A DNA stretch of 64,000 nucleotides from Periconia sp. R9002. Lineage: Eukaryota > Ascomycota > Dothideomycetes > Pleosporales > Periconiaceae. The position numbers and the translations under genes were made by a program. The stretch spans positions 104,424-168,423 of the forward strand of contig JAMAHW010000096.1 in assembly GCA_023627715.1 (NCBI GenBank), given 5' to 3'. How positions within the stretch are numbered: the first letter of the stretch is position 1; every line of letters starts with the position of its first letter. The notes under the pieces were generated by a model, which was given only the letters and a program-made list of their open reading frames with translations, made no database searches and had not been told where the DNA came from. This document shows positions 1 to 10,923 of the stretch, piece after piece.

Positions 1-953
1 ATTACTGCTGTAGGGAACATGCATCCACCGAAACAACCGCTTTTTTCGGCAATCTGTGGACACACGACGTACGTTGATGCTCTAACCTTTAGTAGAATGG
101 CACTTTCACTTGAGATTTTAATGTCAGTAAGCTTGGAGGCCTTACAGTAGAATCGGTTTCAACATAAACTACGGTCAGTCTAGAGGGAGTTTACTGTTCA
201 TTCCGCTGACTCAAGATAAGATAATTGTTTCAACTCTTTAGGTGTGGAGGCCAATCTATCCGTGCAGAGCGGGAAACCACAGTTGAAAGTGGACGATCGC
301 AGCGGGCGGGAACCGCTCTGCACCTCAGAAGGTCTAACGCCGCCTCCTGACTATTTGCTTGCTTTTGCTAGCTGGGCAAGAATTGCAGCGTACATGAGTC
401 GGAAAATTCGAATAGAGAACAGCGGGCTGCGGGTTCAAGGGCTGCTGCGGCAATGCGGAACCTTTTTTTGCATCCGCCCCAGAGGCCCGAGGGCCCTCCA
501 GGTCCACCTCTTTGGTACAGTATGGAACCCCTGGTTTTATTGACTCAGCCGAGCTCGCTTGGTGAGGAAAGGAGACTGCCGCTGTGAACGACGTCAGATT
601 TACTCCATGTCATTTCGATGTACGAATTTTAGTGGGTAATTCGCTAAGCGAGGGCTAAGACTTGGTAGGGATCTTCACTGAGAAGCGATGTGATCGTCAT
701 TCAGGAGTTCCGGTCTCGTCCTCAATAAACCTCTTGTGCATATTCTGGAATTTGATCAGAGATCATCTCCGACTTGTTCTCGAAGAAATTCTGGGGCCTC
801 CATTCGTCCTTTGCACACCGTGCTCTCTCCCGCGGGACGACGAATAATTCTCCTGCCACATTTGGGTCAATAGCCAAGCGACGGCGCTATGCTTCAAGAT
901 CCCCACATGGCGCGCCCCATTAGCACGACCTCCAAGCCAAAACAGTGAAAGCG
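1..953. other. No supported gene
   Basis: Short open frames on both strands (for example 244-543 plus) lack an ATG context, recognisable motifs or splice structure. Nothing here is supported as a gene. Confidence 0.5.
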
Positions 954-1310
954 TCAACAAACGAGACAACACACCAATTGACTGACTAATACCGTTTTCT
1001 GGACCCGGAAGAAGCTGCGGTAGTTCTTTATGGTGTCGGTAACTTGAGCCGGATGCTCTTCTCGGACCCTTTCAAGCGTGGCCCTGAGCAACGGGAATCC
1101 TGTTGGCGTCGACTTTAAGAATACTTCCTTGCAAGGAAAAAGGAAGCTACCAATACCATCCGCCGTAGATACACCTTCTAGCCACATGGGGACGACGAAG
1201 TTGAAGGCATTCTCAATGTACTCCGCGCCATTCTACTTGATTAGGCCCTTAAAACCAGAACCGCCGATGCAGTAGACATTGAATCCGTGTTTAACCAAAT
1301 GGATCGAGAT
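954..1310 (-). pseudogene. Glycosyltransferase-like N-terminal relic
   Basis: A minus-strand frame runs from 1310 down to 954 with an in-frame TAG at 1233-1235 and no start codon. Its translation contains HLVKHGFNVYCIGGSGFKG, then a stretch around FLKSTPTGFPLL and LERVREEHP. This resembles the N-terminal acceptor half of fungal UDP-glycosyltransferases (family 1), where a helix ending in a basic residue and G leads to a beta strand and a GSG/GSP loop. The downstream donor-sugar domain was not found. The assignment is by eye and tentative; the frame itself, interrupted by one stop, is seen directly. Confidence 0.35.
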
Positions 1311-2231
1311 TTAAATCATATCGCTGTTATGCCCAACAATGATTTACCTTGCCTTCTGGGCTATCAAGCTAGCTACATTACTCACCTTGTATTGCTGGTG
1401 GGTACAATGATATAGAAGAGAATATGTGGGGTTACATCTCATTTCAGCCACGAAAATTTTCGTCGTGTGGTGTGTTAAGAAGAAGTAATGCCTCCGTATA
1501 CGTCTAGACTGACTTGGCGCAATGGTCCTGTCAGAGTAATAGAGAGAGGATGAGAACCCGCTTTGTTTGGTATAAAAACACTAGGCACGGGAATTAGGCC
1601 CTAGTGGGGGCCAGGGTTAGGCCTAAAATATATGTTGGAATTTGGTAGATTAGCTAAACATGACCATGGTGCCAACCATTTCAAAATCCAGAATTTATTA
1701 GAAGACACCATGATATCTGAAGGAAAATGAGAAGTGATATATACGAAGAAGAGAGAGCGGGTACAACCTACTTGTATTCGACACACGGCATATTTATCTA
1801 CTATTTTCCCTTACAACTATTATACCTTCTACCTTCATTATTGTTAGTACTAGTCTATATATATCCCCATTCTCTAGTAACTGACTTGAAAGACATTTAT
1901 TGCTGAAATCTGGAGGTCTTGGACAAATCAAACTCAATATGGGTTCCCGTTTCTACGAAGAAGGATGTGTAGTTAGAGTCTTCGACTGACTGAAGATCTA
2001 GTAGGGTGAGACTTGTAGGACTCATTATTCGGTCCAGCGTGTTTTCGACAACGAAGTGAACAAATAGTGAGAAAAGGATATAGTAAAATAGTATTTCTTC
2101 AAGCTATGTGCAGGCAATTGGATCAGTCATGTGTGCTGGCCTTGCAACCCGTCCACACCTCATACAGGATACCAATAGCAATTCCGAGGCACATAAAAAG
2201 ACCTGGCGCTGTCTGAATCTCTTTTCTGACC
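1311..2231. other. Intergenic, nothing recognised
   Basis: AT-rich sequence with only short, motif-free frames. No repeat or RNA gene was recognised. Confidence 0.5.
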
Positions 2232-2825
2232 TTAGGGAAATGTGATCTTTGGATGTTTGATCTCATAGGTAATAATGGACAACTTGTCACTTGGTGGTGC
2301 CAAAAGGTCACCGACGTAAAGTCCTTCCAGTAGCTCAGCGTGACTAGGCCCAATGTCAATTTGAATCCGTCGCAGTTGGTTCTTCGTTGGGTTACCACGA
2401 CCCCCCTCTACGGCATAGAAAGGTACACCTTGTGCGGTGTGTCCCCATACTGTAACGTCGATGGATTGGTAGAAATCACCAACTTCTGTATTAGTCTGAC
2501 TAACTTCTGCAATACTGATGAAGGTTTCATTGAGCTTTGGACCACTGAAAGATGAACCGGCAATGACGTTGTAGACTGTAAATAAGACTATGAGCAAAAG
2601 TGCCGAGCAGAATGTTTCCAAGACACGTGCGGACAACGTACTGGTCTTGTTGCCACCTGAATTTGGAACGGTGATTGCACCCTTGACGTCCAGTATGGCT
2701 GTTGTTGTCCATGCGTAATCCACGGAGAGAGGGTTAAGAGGTGCTTGCCTGTTCTCTAAGAAGCTAGTACCAGATACCAGCTGGGCAGTAGATGTCACAA
2801 GGGCCAAAAGAGAGAGTTTGGGCAT
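2232..2825 (-). CDS. Hypothetical secreted or membrane protein
   Basis: A single-exon frame of 197 residues. The ATG at 2825 is preferred over the one eight codons upstream at 2849 because it places a hydrophobic signal-like segment (MPKLSLLALVTSTAQLVSG) at the N-terminus. A second hydrophobic stretch lies near residues 80-100 (FCSALLLIVLFTVYNVIAG). Sequons of the N-x-S/T type occur on either side, suggesting an extracellular face. I do not recognise a family. The frame may be part of a longer spliced or broken membrane protein, since another hydrophobic frame lies upstream at 3167-3394 on the same strand. Confidence that it is expressed is moderate. Confidence 0.45.
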   Translation of the reverse strand: MPKLSLLALVTSTAQLVSGTSFLENRQAPLNPLSVDYAWTTTAILDVKGAITVPNSGGNKTSTLSARVLETFCSALLLIVLFTVYNVIAGSSFSGPKLNETFISIAEVSQTNTEVGDFYQSIDVTVWGHTAQGVPFYAVEGGRGNPTKNQLRRIQIDIGPSHAELLEGLYVGDLLAPPSDKLSIITYEIKHPKITFP

Positions 2826-2966
2826 GTTTGCAACTTTGCAGTGAGGCACAACCGGGATGAGAGTGAGTGAGAATGAATTCGAGTTCTGAAATGTTGACTG
2901 CGACCTCCATAGTACTGGCTCTCAATGAAGGCGACGCAGACGTGGCTTAATATAAGTTTCTTCTTA

Positions 2967-3003
2967 GTGTCGATACCCAGGGTAGCAATAGTCTGATGAT
3001 CCA
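2967..3003 (+). repeat. Dispersed ~36 bp element, copy A
   Basis: Begins with GTGTCGATACCCAGGGTAG, which is identical in two other places in the window (14942-14979 minus, 45806-45843 plus). It contains the palindrome TACCC-A-GGGTA. It could be the terminus of an old LTR element (TGT...ACA type end) or a conserved protein-binding site. It lies about 140 bp upstream of the preceding minus-strand gene. Confidence 0.5.
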
Positions 3004-4501
3004 AAATGTATTCATGAATTTTTCTGTCATGCATGCTCCGTCGCGGGCATGGATAGCAGGTCCCAGCCGACGCCATCACACATTGTAGAGCATATTTCCA
3101 CGTCAGTTCGCATGCCTGTAGTGAGAGACCCTTCTTAACTGCTAAGAAATTACGGAAATTGGCTTTTCATAGTCTTACTATTATCGCCTTGAACGTGAAG
3201 AAAATGTCAGGCCAGGAGAATCCATCACGGACCCATGCACAGATAAAGGAGTAGTTCACAAGCAATGAAGACAATCCGACGTAGTGTAACATGGTAGCAA
3301 TATGCAGCCCTACGAAAGTAATCAACAGCACCAGCTCAATTGAAATACTCCTCGCCGCTAGAGATGCATTGAAACATTCCAACGTGCAAGGCATGGGTTA
3401 CGCTCAACGATGGGAGTACTTACTGTAGTTCTGATTCATGCATCTGTTATTAATCATCAAAGGCTTTACCCCAATCGGTATTTAATATTTGTGAAGTACC
3501 TCGGCCTTTGCGGACATTGCAGATGCAATCCATGGGTGTCGTGGAAATTTTCACAACTTTTGGAAAAGTTGACGCCAGCATAATTCTTTTCTTTCCATGC
3601 TTAGCGACTGATGGCTGCTATGCATGTGAGCCTCATTAAACAGTATACTTGTTAATTTAGGCAAGGATAAGAAGAACCATGTATGTATTGTCTCTGTATC
3701 ACCGATATGTGAGTATCCAAAGTATTATATCAGCCTCTAAGTGCCAAGGGAGGCGACCCAAAGAAGAAATTGGTGTTGTCTATACTGTACCGCCACCCAT
3801 ATATTACACATGCTGATACTGATGCATAAGCCATCAGTAATCTATCATCTGACACTAGCTATCTGATCGGAATTGGCATATGGCGATTCTGATGATGCTG
3901 ACTCGGCTGCACTCCCTTTTTGGGATAGAACGGCCACAAAATGAGAAAATTGAGAGAGGAATGGAGACACCATCAGAAAATCTCATACCCACACTACTCA
4001 GGAGTTGACACCAACGAGACTGGCCGTGTTTTGCATCACAGTAGGGCCTATGCTTCAATTTATAGAAAGATGCATAAAAGCGCAGCTAGGCTTGCGGATG
4101 GCATACCACCACGTAGGGGACCTCAATTGCCATCCCCGGCAAAAGTTCTTCGAGGCGACACATCCCATGGGCTACATCCAGATCTGTATTTGCAGTTTTT
4201 ACTTTGATATATATCAGACTACGATGAGTTTCCCCTCATTTCACCACGGCCACTTAAAACCCGAAACAATAGCTGCAGTCCTGGGTCTGTAAGCTGTGCT
4301 GGTCCTGTACATGCAATTGCAATTCTGGCCAATGGGATCAGCCAATATCGGTTCTCCGTAAACCCAATTTTCCGGTATTGCGTGCATTAATCCATGCCGA
4401 ATATTATATATCATACGAACATGAAGGTGATTTTGTAGGCCAGGAGTAAGATTATATCTGTGTCAATTATACATAAAAAGAAACTCAGCAAACCTTGAAT
4501 T
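3004..4501. other. Intergenic with weak frames
   Basis: Holds a hydrophobic minus frame at 3167-3394 (two possible membrane segments, no family recognised) and overlapping motif-free plus frames at 3941-4292. None is supported as a gene. Confidence 0.45.
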
Positions 4502-5571
4502 CTATTGCGAAGCCATACTCTCGGGGAGATTTGCAATGGCATCCTTAACACGAGGAATCTTCTCTTCAAGAACATCAACGACCTCTGTCCACATTGCCTT
4601 TTGCAAGATCCTGCCCTCATCGCCGGTAATGTATATGCCAGGTCTATTGTATTGGTCAGCGTATCGCCACTACTCTCTTTTTTTAGGTCAACTCACACCC
4701 CATAATTTCCATCTGCACCCCACCACCGTCCATGTGAATCCTCTCCTAAAGTCGATGCACCGACAACCACGCGAGCACCATTTTCTGCCGGTCTCAAGAG
4801 TAAGAAAGAGCCAATTTTCTTGAGGATGGACCATAGAGTGGTGTTAAAATCCCTCAAAACGTCACTCCGACATCCACCGGGGCACACATCATTGACAATG
4901 ACTGTCGGTTTGCCACTGGCATTGATACAGCGATAAGCCAGCTCTCTTGTGACCCACATCATGAATAACTTAGAAGTTGCATGTTGTTGAAACGATCCTA
5001 TGCCAAGGTCACTGTTGTATTTGTGTAGGAGTTGATTTTTGTCGTGAGATGTCAATTGCACATTGATGTGTGCCGTCGATGTGACTACAACCAAATGTGC
5101 CAACGATCCTGCAGATCGGGATGATTGCAATTTTGGAGCGAGGAGGATCGCCAAGAGCGCAGTCCCGAGAGTGTTGACTTGAAGATTGTTCTCCCATCCT
5201 GTTGCAGACAGTGTGAAGGTGGTATTGAGGAGACCCGCGTTAAGAATGGCGACATCGAGGTTGCCCAAACTCGCAGCTCGGTTAGCAAATGCATCAATAC
5301 TTCCGAAGCTACTCATGTCCAATTGCCATACTTGGACAATCCCCGGCCTCCCTGTCGCTTTTTCAATATGTGCTTTTGCTATTTCGCCATTCTCCAGACT
5401 TCGGACGCCCAAAATCACGGTTGAAGCGGCGAGTTGAACGTATTTGAGGGCGGTTGCATAGCCCACACCAGTATTTGCCCCTGTCACGATGACGGTTTTG
5501 CCTTCGAAAGTTGTCGTGATTTGCTGAGGGGGAAATAACTTGGTCTTGAGAACGAACAAGGGGTTAGCCAT
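4502..5571 (-). CDS. Short-chain dehydrogenase/reductase-like protein
   Basis: Two exons, 5571-4697 and 4643-4502, with an intron of 53 nt (donor GTGAGT, acceptor ACAATAG), give 338 residues, the usual size of fungal retinol-dehydrogenase-like SDRs. The Rossmann motif TGANTGVG is at residues 30-37, NAG at 111-113, and the active-site Ser near 165. The position of the catalytic Tyr in YxxxK is occupied by His (HATSK, His197, Lys201), so classical SDR catalysis may be impaired or altered. The second exon supplies the expected C-terminal segment (GIYITGDEGR). It diverges from the Zn2Cys6 regulator starting at 6044. The substrate is unknown. The fold assignment is firm; activity is uncertain because of the Tyr-to-His change. 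Confidence 0.88.
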
Positions 5572-6043
5572 ACCGTAAGAACTTTGTTGGAGAAATTAAG
5601 ATCCGGAAGGAGGCAGATAAATAAAAGAGAATGATCCACTGATTATGATACAATGATTAAGATGGAAGTCGTTGTTCTGTGCAAGTTTGATAGATTTTCC
5701 CGCAATTGAAGATCTTATATATATCAATAGGGGAGTTGGAAAGTAGTCGCACCTACTATCGCACGGAAATGACAGAGCAGTGAATCTCCGAGGACACCGT
5801 TGAGTGAGCATCTTGCTATGTACTGCTAGAAGGGTCGGGAAACCCGACATTCCGAATTCTTTGCACTAGTTCCAACAACGGTTAAGTGCGTGGATTAGAG
5901 TGACTTAAGCAGGCTAGTCCTGTCGGGTCGGGATGGCCGCCGCTGCCGCCGCTTATGTCCAACGGACACATCGGATACTCCGCAGGAAGCCATCCCCTCA
6001 TCATAATTAGTTGGCCCATGTTTTTGTACACGATCGAACGATC
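5572..6043. promoter_or_regulatory. Shared bidirectional promoter region
   Basis: This 472 bp interval separates the start codons of the divergent SDR and Zn2Cys6 regulator. It contains a short GCC-rich tract near 5937-5952 and several CGG/CCG triplets of the kind Zn2Cys6 dimers bind. No specific operator can be assigned by eye. The geometry suggests co-regulation or autoregulation, which is inference. Confidence 0.45.
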
Positions 6044-8368
6044 ATGATGAACGCACCAGAAGAACCGTCAAGAATAGATCTGCGGATAAAGAGGCGAGCG
6101 TGCTTTAACTGCACCACGGCCAAGGTCAAGTGCACTTCTGCTTCGTTAGGCGCAGAAACATGCGAACGATGTGAAAGGTTAGGGAAAGGATGCGTCTATA
6201 AGCCTTCTTCTGAAACAAGAAGAAATCAGAGAGAGGCCTCGTAAGTGCCAAAGTTCAATTGTCCGCATGTTTCTTGTGGGATGGAAGGTCTATGAGTGCA
6301 TTTGGAATGGCCATGCACACAAAAAACCATTCGAGTTTGTGATGAGACGCCTCGCTTTGACTCCTGCACCCTACTGAATGAACCAAGTGGAGTTGGTTGG
6401 GAAATATTACTGGGCTTGTTAGTGACTGAGGACACGCTTGATATACCTTATTCATGTCCCCAATCCAGGAAAAGCTAACACCTCATCAGATCTACCAAGA
6501 GACTCGAGGAGAAGGTGGAGTTGCTGTCCGCGAAAGTAGCTACCCTGACACAACATGTCCATTCAACCTCATTTCAAGGACTCCAGAGCAATCGCTCTAC
6601 CGCCAATCTTCCTGATTCCAGCTTCGCATCCTCGCATCAAGGAACTCACTTTGCGTCTTGCGAATCCGTACCCAGATCTAGGGAGACTCATCCCGATAAC
6701 ATCATAAACATTTTTCTACGCGATCTAGGAGGCTTGTCCGTTGCGGATCGTCGACTGGGGACTTTCCGGAAAAGTTTCGTCACCTACTTTCCATTTGTAG
6801 TCGTGCTTCCTGCCGTCAGTATAGAAGCTTTTCAACGAGACAATCCCTTCCTGTTCATGTGTATCATGGCCGTAACTTCTTTTGAAGATCCCACACTACA
6901 GCGCCGATTAGGGCAGGAGGTCAGGAAACAGATTTGCGATCGCTTAGTGATGAGTGGTGAAGTGAGTATGGACCTTTTACAAGGACTTTTGGTATTCGTG
7001 GCTTGGTATCAATACTTCTGTGTGCCTGGAAAACACCAGTATTTCCTTATGCTGCAGCTCTGTATTAACTTGTGCCACGAGTTGAGGTTGGATTTGAACG
7101 ACAAGGGGAAAAGAGGCCTAGAGGATGCTCCGAGGGAAATGGCGCGAAATCCGGCAGAGATGAGAGCTCTTCTTGGAACATATTATCTATCATCCATGTA
7201 TGTTCTACCTATACAACGACTTCCATTCTTTCGACGTTGAGCTGACAAGCAACCAACTGAAATAAGAGTATCCATGGCGTTGAGAAAACGGACGATTATG
7301 CACTACACATCCTTTATGAAGGATTGCTGCACATTCCTTTTACAACGTCGCGAAGTTTCCAGCGATGAACTGATCAGATCCTTTGTCGACATCCAAATCC
7401 TCCAGAGGAAGATTAACGACGCTTTCTGCTACCATGATCCATCCACCTGCGAAATAAGGGGAGAATACGCACTCCCTATCATCGTTGATTCCTTCTCACG
7501 TGAAATTGATCGGCTCAAGAAGGAAATTGGCTTTACCAACAGAAATGCGATCCTGGGCCAACATCTTCACTTCCTACAAGTCTGGATTCGTGAAGTTGCG
7601 ATGTATCACGAACTTTGGCAAAGCATATATGTGCTTGCACGACCCACTCAATCAGAGACTGACCACTCCATTCCGTTCTCAAGACAGCGGAGTGCTATGC
7701 TGTGGCAACTCATCGCAGCCACTATCTCGTTTCATGATTGGTGTCTGTCGGTTGAGAATGCTGAGCTACGCCATTTTCCCATGTCCTGGTGGACTGAACT
7801 TTCTTACGTCTTTATCCTTCAAATCAAGACTGTTTTCCTCGAAAGTGAGAGTGCTATTATCGCCGGAAAAGAACAGATGAATCGATGGCAAGATGACGAA
7901 AAGGAATTGCTAGCAGCTAAATTCAGAAGGGCTGCTGAAGTGGAAGTCAGAATATCGCAGACGCTAGATAGGTATATCGGGAAACTAGCCACGGTGACGG
8001 CGCAGATCGTGAATGACGGCGTCAACAGGGAGATGGTATACAACTTTGGGGTCCTACTCAAAAGCATACAATCTGGGTATGAAAGCCGAATCAATGCCAT
8101 GAATACTAGACTGGCGCCGGGACACCCTGAAACGCAACAGAGACAGTCATACTTTGCGCGTCCATTATATCCAGAGGGCATGAGTACAGAAACAGACATG
8201 CAGGGATTGATGTCGCCAGCAGCTAACGTGGATCCTGCGGGCCTAGAAATAGATGACGCGCAGAGTGCTTTTGCAAGGCAGCTGGACTTGCAACTTGACG
8301 ATGTGGTATGGGACGCGATGATGAATGAATTTTCATTTTTCACGCCTCATGATGGACCATTTATCTGA
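6044..8368 (+). CDS. Zn2Cys6 transcription factor
   Basis: Three exons, 6044-6240, 6490-7197 and 7267-8368, give 668 residues. Both introns have good signals (GTAAGT...CATCAG with a GCTAACA branch site; GTATGT...AATAAG). The zinc cluster has Cys at 20, 23, 30, 40, 43 and 50 (CX2CX6CX9CX2CX6C) with basic residues before and inside it. Exon 2 opens with a leucine-rich coiled coil (residues about 68-90) suited to dimerisation. The middle region carries the helical fungal regulatory domain, with the LLGTYYLSS signature spanning the second exon junction. The C-terminus is acidic and aromatic, as in activation regions. It probably acts in the nucleus as a pathway regulator, and the divergent SDR is the obvious candidate target. 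The 249 nt first intron is long for this locus, so an extra small exon cannot be excluded. Confidence 0.9.
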
Positions 8369-8511
8369 TGCAGATTAGGGGCAACGCCGAGTTTATATGT
8401 ATACATGTTGTAGTAACCAAATGTTTTCATCTCTACACGTGAGCTATGTATGTACATATGTACATGTACGCTAGACTAAAGGTCAACGTCGGAGACGCCG
8501 AGAACGGCCTG

Positions 8512-9219
8512 CTACGCGGCTTCCCGGTCGGTGCGGTCGTGAGAGTGTGACACGGCATAGATGGATATGCCATAGGGACAGCCGGGGTGCCAACGCAGCG
8601 ACCCACCCAGCGATGTGAGCGTCGCGTCGGCGTAGGCGCGGTTGCGCGCGAACTTTATATTGGGCCCGCCACGCACGAGTCCCCCTCGTGATGTTTGGCT
8701 GCCGAGGTCGCCAATGTCCCCTCGGGCCGCCTCCGCACCCGCAACGACGATGCGCGCCTCCAAGCCCAGCAGTGCGGCGCACAGCAAGCCGACCGTCAGT
8801 TGATGGCCCATCAGCGGGGCGTGCGAAACACCGATGCCCGTGAGCAAATCGATGGGCTCGGCTCGCTTGACGGCTTGTCCAGATCCAGCCCCAACTCCAA
8901 ATCAAGTGTCATCGAGGCCTTGGTCATGCAATTCGTCGATGCAGTTGTCTGGATGTGCTAGCAGAAGCTAGACTGTATCCTTGTGTCCGTATTTGTCAGC
9001 TATCGTTAGAGGCGTTTCGAGAAAGTGGTTTTTAGAGTTGTGGGCGGTGTGAGAGTGATTTGACAGCAGTTTGGCTACATCTACGTGACCATTGTTCGCA
9101 GCATGAGATAGCGGAGTATCACCGTGTCGATTAACCGAGTTGGAATTGACTGTTCATTTTGAGCTGCATTGGACAATGGTGCGTGACCGAATGCATCTAC
9201 CGAATCAATACCGTCGTTG
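8512..9219 (-). pseudogene. Ankyrin-repeat protein relic
   Basis: One minus-strand frame runs from about 9130 to 8512 with in-frame TAG at 8968-8970 and TGA at 8902-8904. Its first part contains ankyrin signatures (HGDTPLSHAANNGHVDVAKLL, then ETPLTIADKYGHKDTV followed by LLLAHPD). A further ankyrin start (DAFGHAPLSNAAQN) lies upstream, in another frame, up to 9219, so there is also an indel with loss of part of a repeat. The tail (8512-8906) is strikingly GC-rich relative to its surroundings and keeps the same frame (GHQLTVGLLCAALLGLE...), but I recognise no domain in it. The gene has no start and is broken at least three times. Confidence 0.5.
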
Positions 9220-10923
9220 GGGAAACTCCCCCATCAAAATTTTCACGATGGCAGGATGGCCTCTTTCTCATTCTGGATTTCCGAAGAATCTGCGGTGCAA
9301 AAAATGAATTGGAAAGCCAAATCCTGGCATACACCAGCCAGATAGGACAAAACCGTTCTTCGATCCCTGCACCTGGCGTTGAGATAGATTTTTCGTCTGA
9401 AGAGGACGTGTTGGAACCGCAAATTTTCCAATATTACTGCCTATGAAAGCAAATAAAGGCTATTGATGGGTTTGATAAGGGTAGTTTTAGGGTATTCGAT
9501 GTTTCCATTGCATTGACCATACTTTGGGCAGGATGGTTCATCATCTGCATTTTCACAAGATCATTGCTCTGTCGCCGGTTCCAAGAGTTCTAGAGTTCAA
9601 GTTGGATGAGCTTGTGAAGGCCCCGTTTGGCGAGAATGTAAGAAAGACTCTGATAAAAACTTATGTAATTCGATTCGCGCTCTTTTCATATCCGAAGAAG
9701 ATTGTGTACGAAGATGATTTTGGGGGATCCTGGCCGCATCAGCAGCGTCTGTATTGCAAAGCATAGAATCCTCTGCATAGTCGAGAACGGAAAACTGTCG
9801 GATTGTAGACCTTCCCTCCACGAAATTACTGAATCCACCCTAAATCGCCGAGCTGAAAACGACATATGCGGCAAAAAAACAAGGAGAAAATCAAGGATGA
9901 GAAAGGTAGTCTTGATTAAAGAACCAAAATTTCTAACCATCAGTCCTCAATAGCGTTGGAGAGGATCGTAGAAAACATTGACGCGTGGAGACGCATCACA
10001 GCGCCAGTGATCTCCTCTCTAGGCTCGAAAAAACCTTGCACCGAAACCAACCCCCCCAAAACACTTTCATCTTTTTATAGTGTTGTTTTGCACGGGTGGA
10101 TATAATCCTCAGCACTACGGTATTATAAACTTATCTGAAACTGATATTTCCACCCGCGGTTCCGGAAAATTAGACCGTACTCAGACACTCTCACGGTCGG
10201 TCAGGTCTTTTACAACAACGCCGTCTTCCTCGACCCCGGCCACTCTGTACGTTGCAAACTGTCAACTATGAATCAGACCGTGGCATCCCTGGATCGAAAT
10301 CTATCGGGCGGAATACGAGGTCACTGCGTGTGCTCAAACTCATTGAGAGATCTCTCTCAGTATCACTTGCATGTAGCCACTATTCGAGCACAAGATCGAA
10401 AGTTCGACGACGCCGCTGAGCAAACATCGTATCTATTCTCTACTGCGCCAGAATCAATGTTAAAAACTCGTAAGCAAAGCACTAGGCTGCCTGCTTCCAA
10501 GATACATACACACAAGGCCTTGAACATTGGTCGCGAGCAGGCAATCATAATTTATAAGTTATGTCGTGGGTGAACCCACAAAATTGGGGGCACTAGACAT
10601 TTCAATGCTGATGGTTTTTTGTAAGTCGGAATAAGTCAATGAATAGTGCTTTTATCCAATGATCGAAAATTTTGTTGTCTTTGCAAAAGATAACTATAAT
10701 CACTTGCGATATTAATACTGTATAAAGTTACGGGAACGTCCTCAACTGGGACGTACATACAGGTAAGTATTTCGTATATGATTGAGGAGGTTAGATGGTG
10801 ACTATGGAACAGATTATAATAATACTATCGGAATACAGCGAAATGATAACGAAGCAAGGCCAAAATAGTTCTGTGATACAGGTTTTCATTTTCATATAAA
10901 ACCCTCATAGTGTTCTGCTAAAT
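9220..10923. other. Intergenic, nothing recognised
   Basis: Contains overlapping short frames on both strands (9243-9446, 9524-9953, 10268-10573) with no conserved motif, start context or splice pattern. It may include further decay products of the neighbouring ankyrin relic, but this cannot be shown. Confidence 0.45.

Noticed and set aside
244..543. 99-codon plus-strand frame
   Set aside because: No ATG-supported start, no family resemblance.
8483..8905. 140-codon minus ORF rich in Arg/Ala
   Set aside because: It is the out-of-frame shadow of the GC-rich tail whose other frame continues the ankyrin relic.
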